A DNA stretch of 64,000 nucleotides. It comes from Chondrus crispus. Taxonomy: Eukaryota; Rhodophyta; Florideophyceae; Gigartinales; Gigartinaceae. This document shows, piece after piece, positions 43,765 through 52,834 of this stretch (position 1 is its first letter; every line of letters begins with the position of its first letter). The position numbers and the translations under genes are program-made. Below the pieces are notes generated by a model that ran no database searches, was not told where the DNA came from, and saw only the letters and a list, made by a program, of their open reading frames with translations. The stretch lies in contig NW_005179049.1 in assembly GCF_000350225.1 (NCBI RefSeq), positions 126,547 through 190,546 of the forward strand, written 5' to 3'.

Positions 43765-44399
43765 TCACAACCACAACATCTGATCCTTTTCCGCTAGCTC
43801 CGCTGCTTCCTTCTCTCCACCACTATTCCCTGCGATCCCCGTTCTCGATGTCTTGGCCTCACTCGCATTATCCTTTTCCTTCTCTTTTTCCTTTTCCTGC
43901 TCTTCAATCTCCTTGTCCTCCATCTCCTTGGCCAACCGCTTTCTCCGCACGACTCGTCCCCACACGCATTGCCCATTCACTTCCTTCGCGTCGGTCGTAT
44001 TGCTCCATAGCTTTCGCCTGCGATTCGCATTCTCCATGTAGTCGCCCGTCCCTTCCACAGCTTTGATTCGCTTCTTGGCCGTCGCTTTCCAGATCACATC
44101 CCTGCCGCGTCGTCGCTTCATCCCCTTTTCCCGTTTGCGTACTTTTTCTTCACTACGTGCAAACCGCACAAAACTGCCGTCGCTTATGCGACCGCGCGTG
44201 TGTAACCTTGTAGAATACCCTCTTCGTACAATTCCTCCAAGTCCACACTAGCCGTTTGCGTCTTACTCTTGACAACCACCTCGTCGTTTGTGAGGCCCAC
44301 CGGGGGGATCACAAATTGGTTCACTTGCTCGTCCCGGTAGTGGCTCGTAAACCGCATCACGTTCGCACCAGATCCCTGCGTTTTCCCTATTTGTGCCAC
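43765..44399 (-). CDS. Hypothetical basic coiled-coil protein, possible frame break
   Basis: On the minus strand ATG 44399 opens 71 codons (MAQIGKTQGSGANVMRF..., with VIPPVGLTNDEVVVKSKTQ) to a stop at 44184. An overlapping frame continues with protein-like sequence (ISDGSFVRFARSEEKVRKRE) to 43765. This second part is Lys/Arg/Glu-rich and would form a long coiled coil (KRLAKEMEDKEIEEQEKEKE). A small intron or a single indel near 44185-44210 would join them into about 200 residues. There is no family I can name, no membrane segment or targeting signal. It may be a real host gene. Confidence 0.4.
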
Positions 44400-44409
44400 A
44401 GCACATGCA

Positions 44410-45187
44410 GCGTATATATCACTTACGATAGTGAGGCATGCCGCGTGTGCTACAGTACAGCACCACGATTACGCGGGGCGGTCAGTGCTCTACAGACGGG
44501 ACGCGCGGTGGTGCAGGACGAGCGGCAAGGACAGAAATGCAGGAAGGGATAAACGGCGAGGAAAACGAACTCCAGTGAGTTCGGAGTGGGGTGTGTGGGA
44601 GACGTCTCGCGGAGAGGGCACTTGTAATGCGACGGACTCGCGGTACTGGACGAAGCAAAGGCAGCCATCGACAGGTAGTGGTAAGGAAAGGACCCCGGGT
44701 GACTCGAAGGGAGCAGCGAAATAATGGCCGCAAAGACACCGCTGGACTGGAAAGGAACGGGATGCGTCCGCCGCAGTCTAGCGCGGCGGCGACTGCGGAG
44801 AGTGGATCGAGGGCCAGACTCTCTCACTCGACCGCGGGTAGTCTCGAACGCACGCTACGAAAACGGCAGCTCGAGAACAGCAGCAGTGGCAAACCTGACG
44901 TGTTGCGTGCGGTCGGCGTACGCTAGCCCTACACTGTCACTCCGCGCAAGCATGAGAGAGGCGCCCTACTCATCAAGGACATGCTACGCACGGCGAACGG
45001 CGGCGCTACGGTACAGCTCGGACGCATGTGCTGGGTTGAGAGAGTTGAGACGAGAGCGATGCGGAGCCAAAGAGCAAAGCCGATCGTGACAGAGAAGTGG
45101 GAGGACTCCCCCACGGGAAACAGAAATCGACGAGCGAATGACGAGCGGAGCTTGTCAGCCCTGGACAGATACCCCCCTACTCGCGCA
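44410..45187. other. No gene recognised; probably internal sequence of element K
   Basis: This stretch precedes the palindrome and purine run of element K. Overlapping ORFs exist on both strands but none resembles pol or the aORF family. One ends ...AVNADVHA, which only reflects translation of the palindrome GTGAACGCGGACGTTCAC. The left end of K cannot be placed. Confidence 0.4.
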
Positions 45188-45223
45188 GTGAACGCGGACG
45201 TTCACGCTTGAGGGGGGGGGCCG
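45188..45223 (+). promoter_or_regulatory. Palindrome and polypurine tract of element K
   Basis: GTGAACGCGGACGTTCAC at 45188-45205 is followed by GCTTGAGGGGGGGGGGCCG and then the LTR start TGTAGCAT. The arrangement matches that before the 3' LTR of element J. Confidence 0.65.
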
Positions 45224-45863
45224 TGTAGCATAACCGCCGACTACTGCACTATATATTAGATTTAGAATTAGATCTAACGCTGTAAGGTACGGACCTTACA
45301 GCGTGCGCGCGCATACCTTACAGCGCGCGCGCAGCAACACGTGTACCCCACGTGTAGCACACGTGCGCTGTCAGCCCCGACGGCTGACAGCGTTACAGTG
45401 CGGGCCGGCCCGCACTGTCTGCAGTAAGCCGACTACAGTACAGTCCGTACTGTACTGTAGACGGTTAATTAACTTGTACGATAAATATAGGGAGCGACCG
45501 CCGGCGGGGGAGGGACCAAGCTAGGGAACCTTCCACCGACGGTCAACCACCCAGCTTACTCTACTCACACCGCCGTTCCGCGAATAGTTACCTCCGAGCG
45601 GGTAGTGGACGCGCGCGACACCGCGGCAAGCTGCGATCCGCATCCGCCCGTCAGTACCTGATCGTCAACCGGTACTGCTCCGGGGCGTCGAGGCGTCCAC
45701 CCGCTCTCCTACGCGCGCGTCCCCGATGACCACGCTCTACCACCCGCTACAGGCCCGCTTCCGGTGGCGTTGGTTGGTTCAAGACCCTCGGTACGCCGAT
45801 CCAGGGTCTTCCGCCGAACAAGCCGCGAGCACCCCTCCTCCGTGTGGGGGTGTTTATGCGACA
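45224..45863 (+). repeat. 3' LTR of element K (640 bp)
   Basis: It begins TGTAGCATAACC and ends GGGTGTTTATGCGACA. It shares the TTAGAATTAGATC block, the CCGGGGCGTCGAGGCGTC block and the end with the LTR of F, and has a TATA-like ATAAATATAGG near 45482. The next base on the right begins a different sequence, the aORF fragment at 45864, so the LTR edge is an insertion boundary. Confidence 0.75.
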
Positions 45864-46270
45864 CCCATTCGCAAAGCAGTTTGTCGCGCCTCAGAAATCG
45901 GCTAGTGCTTTGGTGTGGATCCATTCTATCCGGTCCGCCCATCTCGAATGGTCGGCGGACCGTTGAGCCCACGAGAAAGAAGACAGAGTCTTCTGTTTCG
46001 CGTGGTTCGAACACGGGTTGTCCCCCGCGGATTTCCCCGTCGTACTGGCGGTGGTACGGGACTCTATCCCTTCGTTGAGGTCCACCCTTTCTTACCTTAC
46101 GTCCTTAAATATTTCGGGTTCTCGTTTGTAGAGAATGAACACCAGCGTACGAACGCCTCCTGTATAATTGCAAACAAGAATGGGCGTGGTCCGTGTGCAA
46201 CGCCGTAGGCACGGAGATGCGTGTCAATGGTGAAGGTGAAGGACTGTTGGAGATTAGGTTGGCCTGCAAA
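45864..46270 (+). pseudogene. aORF fragment of another element (L)
   Basis: From the first base after the LTR of K the plus strand reads PFAKQFVAPQKSASALVW, EWSADR, a stop, then FEHGLSPADFPVVLAVVRDS and VHPFLPYVLKYFGF. This follows, in order, the F aORF segment VHSKPRVALQKSSCSLM, DWSAYR, SGLSSGDFLVLPLDVRES, VHPLLPPVLKHFGF. After a shift of frame near 46150 it still matches (YNCKQEWAWSVCNA). Similarity fades by about 46270. Element K therefore appears to have inserted within an older aORF. Confidence 0.7.
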
Positions 46271-47840
46271 GTTGGGATGATGTGACTTCTCCATGCATTA
46301 GATGCATACTTTCAGGAGACATAAATGCCGCTGAGGAACAAGACAGTGCAGTGCTGTATCTCTAGACCGGCGAAACGCAGCAAGAATTACATTTTGATAC
46401 TTTTCATCAAGTCCACAATGGGTAAGACTTGTTTGTTGCAACATACATAAGGGAACTAATATAGCGGCAGACGGTCAACTTATCAACCTTCATTCTCTAC
46501 AAAACTCTTTTTGTGCTTAGGTGGGATCGAAAGGGTGCTTTGAGCAGTGGCAGATTCAAGAAGCACCCAGTCTGCGTTTCCGTAGGATTCAGAGTTGTCT
46601 TGTGGATGCCCCGTTCTTAAAAATCACGTGTCAAAATGCGTCTTTTCTAATGTCAATTCTGACAAGCGTTATCTGAATATACAAAAATATGCGAATTTTG
46701 TTTGTTTTCACTCTTGTTTTCCACGGTGGCAATTTTTCTTTGGTAGGTCGCAAAGTGTATATAGGACCGTCATTCGTTAGGAAGGAACAACAAAAAGGTG
46801 TGAACATCCTTTTCTAATTTGTGCATGCAGTGCATGTACTTACGAAACGGACAGACTCCTTCATTCTTTAAAAAGTTGGCATACAACTATACACCAGTTT
46901 CGGCCATTTCAAGCCGCCGACATCATTATCCGAGAGCACACAGAGTCCAGAAAAATATCCCCAAGTTTATCTGCAGTGTGTAACTTGCCTTCTCGATGCC
47001 ACCTCTTTCTACCTACGGTGTCCTATCTTATACTACAGAGGTGGAGAGCTGGAGTCCAGAACCACTGGAGTGCCCAGGGTGCACTCATCCGCAGCCGCCA
47101 CTCGAGATTTAGGCCGTTTCACTCCCGCTGTCGGCCGCCTCTGGTTTTCCCTTTCACGCCGTCTTCCGGTTCGCGGCCGTTTCCTCGAACCTCGCTCTTA
47201 CACGGCCCTGCGCCTTAAGCTATCCCGCTCCTTGAAAGGCCTCCCTAACCAACGCTCTCCCCTCTCACGGACCTCCTTATTCTCCAGTGGTCGTCTGTAA
47301 CACTCCCTATGTAACCAGTGAACCGCCCATCATTTCCAGATCCGACGTTTCACCCTTTCGCCAACCCTAAACCCGACAGTGTTGGGTAGTACCGATCATC
47401 CTGAAACAGCGCGCACACTTTGGATGATCCAGTCCTACAATCCGGGCGCCGGTACGCGCGTTTGCCACGTGCAGGGTTTAAATAAATTTCCAAGGCGCAA
47501 CACCACAGCTCTATGCCATCTCAGATAGAGATGTGAAAAGAAAAGTAAAACATTGAATGGATGTGAAAAGGATAGATGCTGAGTTTGAAAGCAAGGGCAT
47601 GGGCGATTTTACGGAGATTAGTTCTACAATTCAGTGATAGTTATGACAGTCTAGCGTCTATTGTATTGTTCAAAATAGCAACTTGGATCTTTATAAGAAG
47701 CCCGGTGTTCTGGAGGGGAAACTAAAAGGTGGGGAAAGGCATAACCACTCACTAAACCTGAGAGCCCCCATCCCGCAATCCCAAGTGCGTCCGACTTAAG
47801 AACCACTTTTTAAAGGCGACCCAACAAAGATAAGGCACTC
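46271..47840. other. No gene recognised
   Basis: AT-richer sequence between the aORF fragment and element F. Only short ORFs occur, with no recognisable domain and no repeat I can define. It may be the host DNA into which F inserted at TCTTC (47841-47845). Confidence 0.5.
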
Positions 47841-47845
47841 TCTTC

Positions 47846-48635
47846 TGTAGCATAAACACCCCAACGACAGGGGTGTATGCTCAGTCCGCGTAAGAGGCCC
47901 TGTAGAACGCGAGAAGAACAGAAAGGCCCAGTAAGCAACGCGTGAGGAAGGACACGGGCCGGTAGCGGTGGTAGAGCGGGTCGGGTCGCGAACGCGTTAG
48001 TGTACGCGGTAGAGCGGATCGACGCCTCGACGCCCCGGCGCGGCACTGGGTGACGCTCCAGTGCCGACGGGCGGAGGCGGATCCTAGCTCACACGCCCGC
48101 GTACGCGTCCGCTACCCGTGTCCTTCTACTGTAAAACGCGAACAGAGAGAGCATGCGCGAGTTAGAGTAAGCGTTCCGGGTTAGCCGACGGTGAGGGTCT
48201 CGCCAAGCCGATGCTTGCCTTCCCTCCGCCGCCGTCGGTTCCCGTGGTTTAATATACAATTACGCGTCTGTCGCGTCTATCATACAGGGCTACAGTACAG
48301 TCCGTACTGCACTGTAGCGCGTCACAGTGCTGAGCTACCGTACTCAGCTACTGTAGCGCTGTCCATACACGTGTGCGCGCGCGCGCCGATGATACACGTG
48401 TGTGCGGGCGTCCCGACAGTCCTGACAGTACACGTGTGTGCGCGCGCCCTGACAGTCCTGATAGTACACGTGTGTGCGGGCGTCCTGACAGTCCTGACAG
48501 TACACGTGTGTGCGCGCGCCCTGACAGTCCTGACAGTACACGTGTGTGCGGGCGTCCCGACAGTCCTGACAGTACACGTGTGTGCGCGCGCGCGATCTAA
48601 TTCTAAATCTAATTCTGATCTGCGCTCATGCTACA
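47846..48635 (-). repeat. 3' LTR of element F
   Basis: 790 bp, ending in TGCTACA on the plus strand. It contains a TATA-like TTTAATATACAATT near 48249 and the tandem E-box repeat array at 48365-48592. The ORFs that run through the array on both strands are repeat translations, not genes. Confidence 0.95.
48365..48592. repeat. Tandem repeat with ACACGTGT palindromes in the 3' LTR of F
   Basis: About six copies of a ~35-39 bp unit built from TACACGTGTGTGCGGGCGTC or TACACGTGTGTGCGCGCGCC and CTGACAGTCCTGACAG. Each unit holds ACACGTGT, with the E-box/G-box core CACGTG. The same array is at 60655-60882 in the other LTR, with two substitutions between them. Confidence 0.85.
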
Positions 48636-48652
48636 CGGCCGCCGCCCCAAGA

Positions 48653-48670
48653 GTGAACGTCCGCGTTCAC
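48653..48670 (-). promoter_or_regulatory. Palindrome next to the 3' LTR of F
   Basis: GTGAACGTCCGCGTTCAC on the plus strand, 17 bases from the LTR. On the minus strand it is followed by CTTGGGGCGGCGGCCG and then the LTR. The purine run is poorer than in J and K. Confidence 0.6.
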
Positions 48671-48984
48671 CCTGGGCTTGAGGCGGATGCATCCTGACTG
48701 TCCTGTCCCTTTTCGCCCCCGTGTTTTACCGTCGCCGTCCAAGTCCGCTCTCGTGACCCCTTTTCCTTTCGAGCTCGGTGCCTTTCGCTCCCCGCTAGTC
48801 GCACACGGCGGTCCTTCGTGTCCCGCCCGCCCCGTTTTTGGGCGTTGCGTCCCCCCGGCCCTCGCGTTGTCGCGTTTCGTTTCTTGCCGCCCCGGGTCGT
48901 TCTTCTTACCATCTTCTTCGCGTCTCTTCCCGCGCTGCCCTTGCTGTACTTACGTCGGTGCATCGGGTCGCGGGGTACCTCGTC

Positions 48985-51345
48985 ATGAACGCCTACCCGC
49001 CGGAGGGTCCGTCGCCGACGTCGCTTGTCGACCCCGCCGTTGAACCGGCTGAGCAGGGGGCTCCTGTTGTCGAGATCCCCGCTGCGGACGGTCCGGGTTC
49101 GTCGAACGCGCCACCCGGCATGCGTATGGCGGGCGGCGCGACGACCCGCGCCGCCTCAGCTCCCGCTTCTCCGTTCCAAAAGCGTCGCTCATCTACAGTT
49201 TCCGTCGAGTTGGTGCCTCCGCCGCGGGCCCCCGTGAGGCCGGCCGTGGCGTTCCGCCCGGCGTCCGCTGGTGTCTATGCCCGCCGCGCCGCCCCTGCGA
49301 CCGGGGCGAGTGAAGCCGCCGCCCTTCTTCCGTTGGCGGTGGTGCGTGACGCGGGGGGCGCGTCCCCACCCTACCAGCCTACTGTAGGCTCGCTTGGCAC
49401 GGACGGCAGTTGCGGATGGCCGCCGGTGCAGGGGGGGGCGGCTCGCCCCGCGGTCGAAGCGGGCGTGGAGGAGCGGCCCTCCGCTACGCAGTGGCTCGGG
49501 TCTCCGTCGTCAGAGGCCCCTCTTCTCGGTACTCGCGAACTACGGTACCCCTGGCGGCGCCGTGCTCGCGCAGGAGTTACCGTCGAGGAGTTGGCTGCTC
49601 GTGCCTGGCTTCGTCCCGACCTTGCCCGCGTGCTCAAGGTGTACAACGCTGGTGGGCTGGAGGAGGCGTCCTCGGTCCTACACCGTCTGATGACCGAGGG
49701 CGGCGGGTCGGACTACCAGCTCCCGGATGACCTGCCCGGCGACGGCACCTTCGCCTACAGTACTGCGGAAGTGGAATACGTGGACCGAATGGGATGGTTC
49801 CTATTCGGTCCCGGACAGGACGGCTCACGTCGCTTCGTCCTGCCCGAGGTGACGGGGCTGTACGTATTCCCCCGTCCCTACGTTCACTCGAAGCCGCGCG
49901 TGGCATTGCAGAAGTCCTCTTGTTCCCTGATGCGTCTCCACGGGGTGGGATTCGCGCACCACGACTGGTCTGCCTATCGGCATCCGGACGAGGCGGACGG
50001 CCGTATTATTCTTTCCGCGGCCTTCGCGTCGGGCTTGTCGTCGGGGGACTTCCTGGTCCTCCCCCTGGACGTCAGGGAGAGCTTCCCCTCGTTAGGGGTT
50101 CATCCCCTCCTGCCACCCGTCTTGAAGCATTTTGGCTTCGCGTGTGCGGACTCTCAACACCCAGCCCGCTCGCGACTCGCGTACAATTGTCAGCGTGAGT
50201 GGGCTTGGTCCGTGTGTTGCGCCTTCATGGCGGAGGTACACGTTAACGCGCGAGTGTTCCTCAAACCGCTTCAAACCGTCACCCACTTCGAGCGACTCGT
50301 GACAAGCCTTCCCGATGCGTCGGTGCATCCCTCCGAGCGAGGCTCGTCGCATGTCCCGTGGACATTCGAGCAGGCTGTCGGGCTAATGATCCGCGCGGGT
50401 GACGTCAGCGCACAGCACCGCAGATCCTGGATGGATTACACCACTGGTGTCCGGAGTTCCTTTCTCACGTACAACCCGACTGCCGACGTTTTCGTGGCGC
50501 GTCCTTCCCCGATCTCGCCGGTCGTCGGCAGCACCGGCAAGCGGGGGGGAGTTGGTTCCGAGAGCCGGCGTGGTCGGCGTAAGCGTTACCGAGACCTAGA
50601 CGCGGTGGGCGCTGCTCCCATTGACGTGGGGTCAACCCCTTTCCGGGCGGCATCGGTTGCCAACCCACGCGACTATACAGGGGGAGCGTCCCGCCCTGTG
50701 CCTGTCCTGCCGGTCCCCCCTCTGGACGCCGCGGAGGAGGGGACAGCGATCGGGGGTCTCGTACGCGATGTCGTACTGTCCCAAAGCGAGCTTGCAGCCA
50801 TCCCCGAGCTGACGCGTGCCCTGGGGTCGGTGGGTCGTCGTACCTGGACCGTGGGCTCGTTGATTGCCACCCTGGGAAGTTGGTTCGTTGCCCGAAATGA
50901 CGAGGCGCGGCGGCTTCAGGACGACCTCGGTGTACAGACGTCGAAGCTGCAGCGCGTAAATCGCGAGCTGATGTCCTTGCGCGAGGTGTCCGAGCGCCAG
51001 ACAGGGGCATACGAACGCGTACTGTACGACCGCGACCGCTACCGACGTGAGCGGGACGGCTTGCGTTCCGCCCGATCCGCAGTGGCGCCTCAGGTCCACG
51101 CTCCTGACCGCGTTCTGGCTCCTCCGGCGGTCCGCGATCCTTACGCGAATTATGGGACCGACTCGCCCCCAACCGGCGGCCTGGCTCCGGGCGACTCCGC
51201 CGTGCGTACGGGCGGTCCCACGGCGCGCCTCGCGCTGCTCAGCCTAGCATCGATGGCCACGGAGGTCCGGCGATACCCGGGGTACTGTCCTCTGGGCCAC
51301 TATGGTCCGGAATCTACAGTGCCGTCTAATGACGCTAGTCGCTAG
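48985..51345 (+). CDS. Antisense ORF (aORF) of element F, intact, 786 aa, unknown family
   Basis: The ATG at 48985 is chosen because the J homologue also starts shortly before the shared STVSVELV motif; the frame is open further upstream without a better start. Layout: Pro/Ala-rich N-terminus (1-180); conserved core from LRYPWRRR (~186) with WLRPDLARV, YQLPDDLPGD, VALQKSSCSLMRL, FPSLGVHPLLPP and EWAWSVCCAFM (to ~500); basic NLS-like RRGRRKRYRDLD (~528-539); coiled coil (~642-692); and a tail with MAT-x5-YPGY before the stop at 51343-51345. There is no signal peptide or clear membrane span, so an env-like role is not supported. A nuclear or particle-associated role is inference. It runs against gag-pol and may be driven from the 3' LTR region 350 bases upstream. 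A hairpin (GACGCTAG-TCG-CTAGCGTC) overlaps the stop. Confidence 0.8.
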   Translation: MNAYPPEGPSPTSLVDPAVEPAEQGAPVVEIPAADGPGSSNAPPGMRMAGGATTRAASAPASPFQKRRSSTVSVELVPPPRAPVRPAVAFRPASAGVYARRAAPATGASEAAALLPLAVVRDAGGASPPYQPTVGSLGTDGSCGWPPVQGGAARPAVEAGVEERPSATQWLGSPSSEAPLLGTRELRYPWRRRARAGVTVEELAARAWLRPDLARVLKVYNAGGLEEASSVLHRLMTEGGGSDYQLPDDLPGDGTFAYSTAEVEYVDRMGWFLFGPGQDGSRRFVLPEVTGLYVFPRPYVHSKPRVALQKSSCSLMRLHGVGFAHHDWSAYRHPDEADGRIILSAAFASGLSSGDFLVLPLDVRESFPSLGVHPLLPPVLKHFGFACADSQHPARSRLAYNCQREWAWSVCCAFMAEVHVNARVFLKPLQTVTHFERLVTSLPDASVHPSERGSSHVPWTFEQAVGLMIRAGDVSAQHRRSWMDYTTGVRSSFLTYNPTADVFVARPSPISPVVGSTGKRGGVGSESRRGRRKRYRDLDAVGAAPIDVGSTPFRAASVANPRDYTGGASRPVPVLPVPPLDAAEEGTAIGGLVRDVVLSQSELAAIPELTRALGSVGRRTWTVGSLIATLGSWFVARNDEARRLQDDLGVQTSKLQRVNRELMSLREVSERQTGAYERVLYDRDRYRRERDGLRSARSAVAPQVHAPDRVLAPPAVRDPYANYGTDSPPTGGLAPGDSAVRTGGPTARLALLSLASMATEVRRYPGYCPLGHYGPESTVPSNDASR

Positions 51346-52834
51346 CGTCGCGGCCCCCCCTCTTCTTGCGTCGGCGAGCGCGCGAGCGTGGCGGTGCGTA
51401 CAATAAAACGTCGGGGAGGAGTCGTCTCCCCCCCGCCTTCGCACCCCGAGCGGGATTCCGCGCGGTCGCGTCCCTTCGCGTGGCTGAGCTCGTCCCCTCA
51501 GAGGTCGTCCTGTACTTGTCGTGGGCTGCGCGTCTGTGTCGTCTGACCGAGGCGCGGGCGTGGTTCGCTTCGCCGCGGCCGTGGTGACTCTAATTTTTTG
51601 CGTTACGGCCTTATCGAGTCCCCCGTGCATCGCGGGGGTGCCTTGCGCGCGGTCCTCTGATACACGTTCTCCTCTCCGCGCCATCGGGAAGGGCGGCAGG
51701 AAGTGTACGGGGTCGCTATCCGAGGTCGCCTATCGCGTTACGCCTGTTCTCCGGCCGCGGTGACAGCGCGCACGCGGTGGCGGAGGCGTGCAGCGCCGCG
51801 GCTGACCGGCGGAGGCGCTCTGTGGTATGCGCGTCCGCGCGTTGCCGCGTGGCGACGACGCGATGATTTCGTCGACGTTAATTGCGCGATGAAGCTCTCG
51901 GCGCGTATGAGCGGGCGAGGCGAAGCGCGGAATCTTCGTCGTAGTTCGCCCCGTGCGGCGTGCGCGGGGGCCGCCATCGCGATGGGGCAGGGGGAGGCCG
52001 GTGCCGACGCTCTTACCCTTCCCCATCTCGTGCAACGTGGTTCGTACCCCACCGAAGGGCAACGCGTCGCACACGCTGCTTTTCGCTGTCCGATTGCGTG
52101 TCGCTCCCCCACCCGTCCTGTCGGTCGCCTGCGCACGTGCACACGTGCGCATTGCTTCACTGTAAATTACTCCCCTTTTTTTGATTATTTCCGGGGCGGC
52201 GGCGGATCGTTGCTGAGGCCGCGGTGCGCATGATTTGGCGTACAGTGTCTCCCCCGAATGTATTTCATCGATTATTTTTGGGGGCGCCGCCGGTGATTGA
52301 CAGTAGTGTCTGCGGCGGGCGGCGGTGCCTTCTCGGTATATTGCTCTCAGGGTACAGTGGTTGGTGTTCGTCCAGCCCCTTTCCCTTTCTGCTTTCGCAT
52401 AGCTTTGCGTCTCCGCGCGGGTCCCTGTGGCGAATTCTTACGCGTGTTAGGCCCCCAACTGGGACTTACTTTTCCGTCCATGTTCTCACACGCGTGTGAC
52501 GCAAACCTTCGGCACCGACGGCCGTGGGTCCTCGATCGAGGCGTCTTCCTGGCCCGAGAGAGCGTGGATAATCGCGGTATTCCGCTAATAGGGCAACATG
52601 TTACCCCGCCTTCGTTTCGTATTCTTATTTTCAAGGCGGCGGGTCTCTGCCGGCTTTTGGTACCGTTCGGCCTTTTTGCGTCGCGTGACCGGGCCCGTTT
52701 GTCCATACCCTTCTGTCGACTCGCGATGTCTTGTGTCTCTCTGCATTTGCAACACCTGTCCTTTCGTACGCGTAACGTGATTCTAACCGCGAGGGGCTAG
52801 TTTAGCCGTAAAGTAGCGGTTGAGGGCCCTCTCC
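51346..52834. other. Convergent interval between aORF and pol of element F
   Basis: 1.5 kb of GC-rich DNA between the stops of two convergent reading frames. Short ORFs are found in all frames and none is recognised. A few short inverted repeats are visible (51330-51348 and around GCACGTGCACACGTGCGC at 52135), but there is no regular hairpin array like that in J. The purine-rich GGAGAGGGCCCTC of the pol-end motif is at about 52823-52836 on the minus strand. Confidence 0.55.

Noticed and set aside
44981..45211. A small ORF ending VNADVHA, like the end of F pol
   Set aside because: The shared end comes only from the palindrome. No chromodomain precedes it.
48191..48697. ORFs with repeated CVCARALTVLTVH-type sequence in both F LTRs
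   Set aside because: They are translations of the tandem E-box repeat.
48985..51345. aORF as an envelope-like gene
   Set aside because: It has no signal peptide, no transmembrane segment and no Cys-rich ectodomain. It is Pro-rich with a basic patch and a coiled coil.
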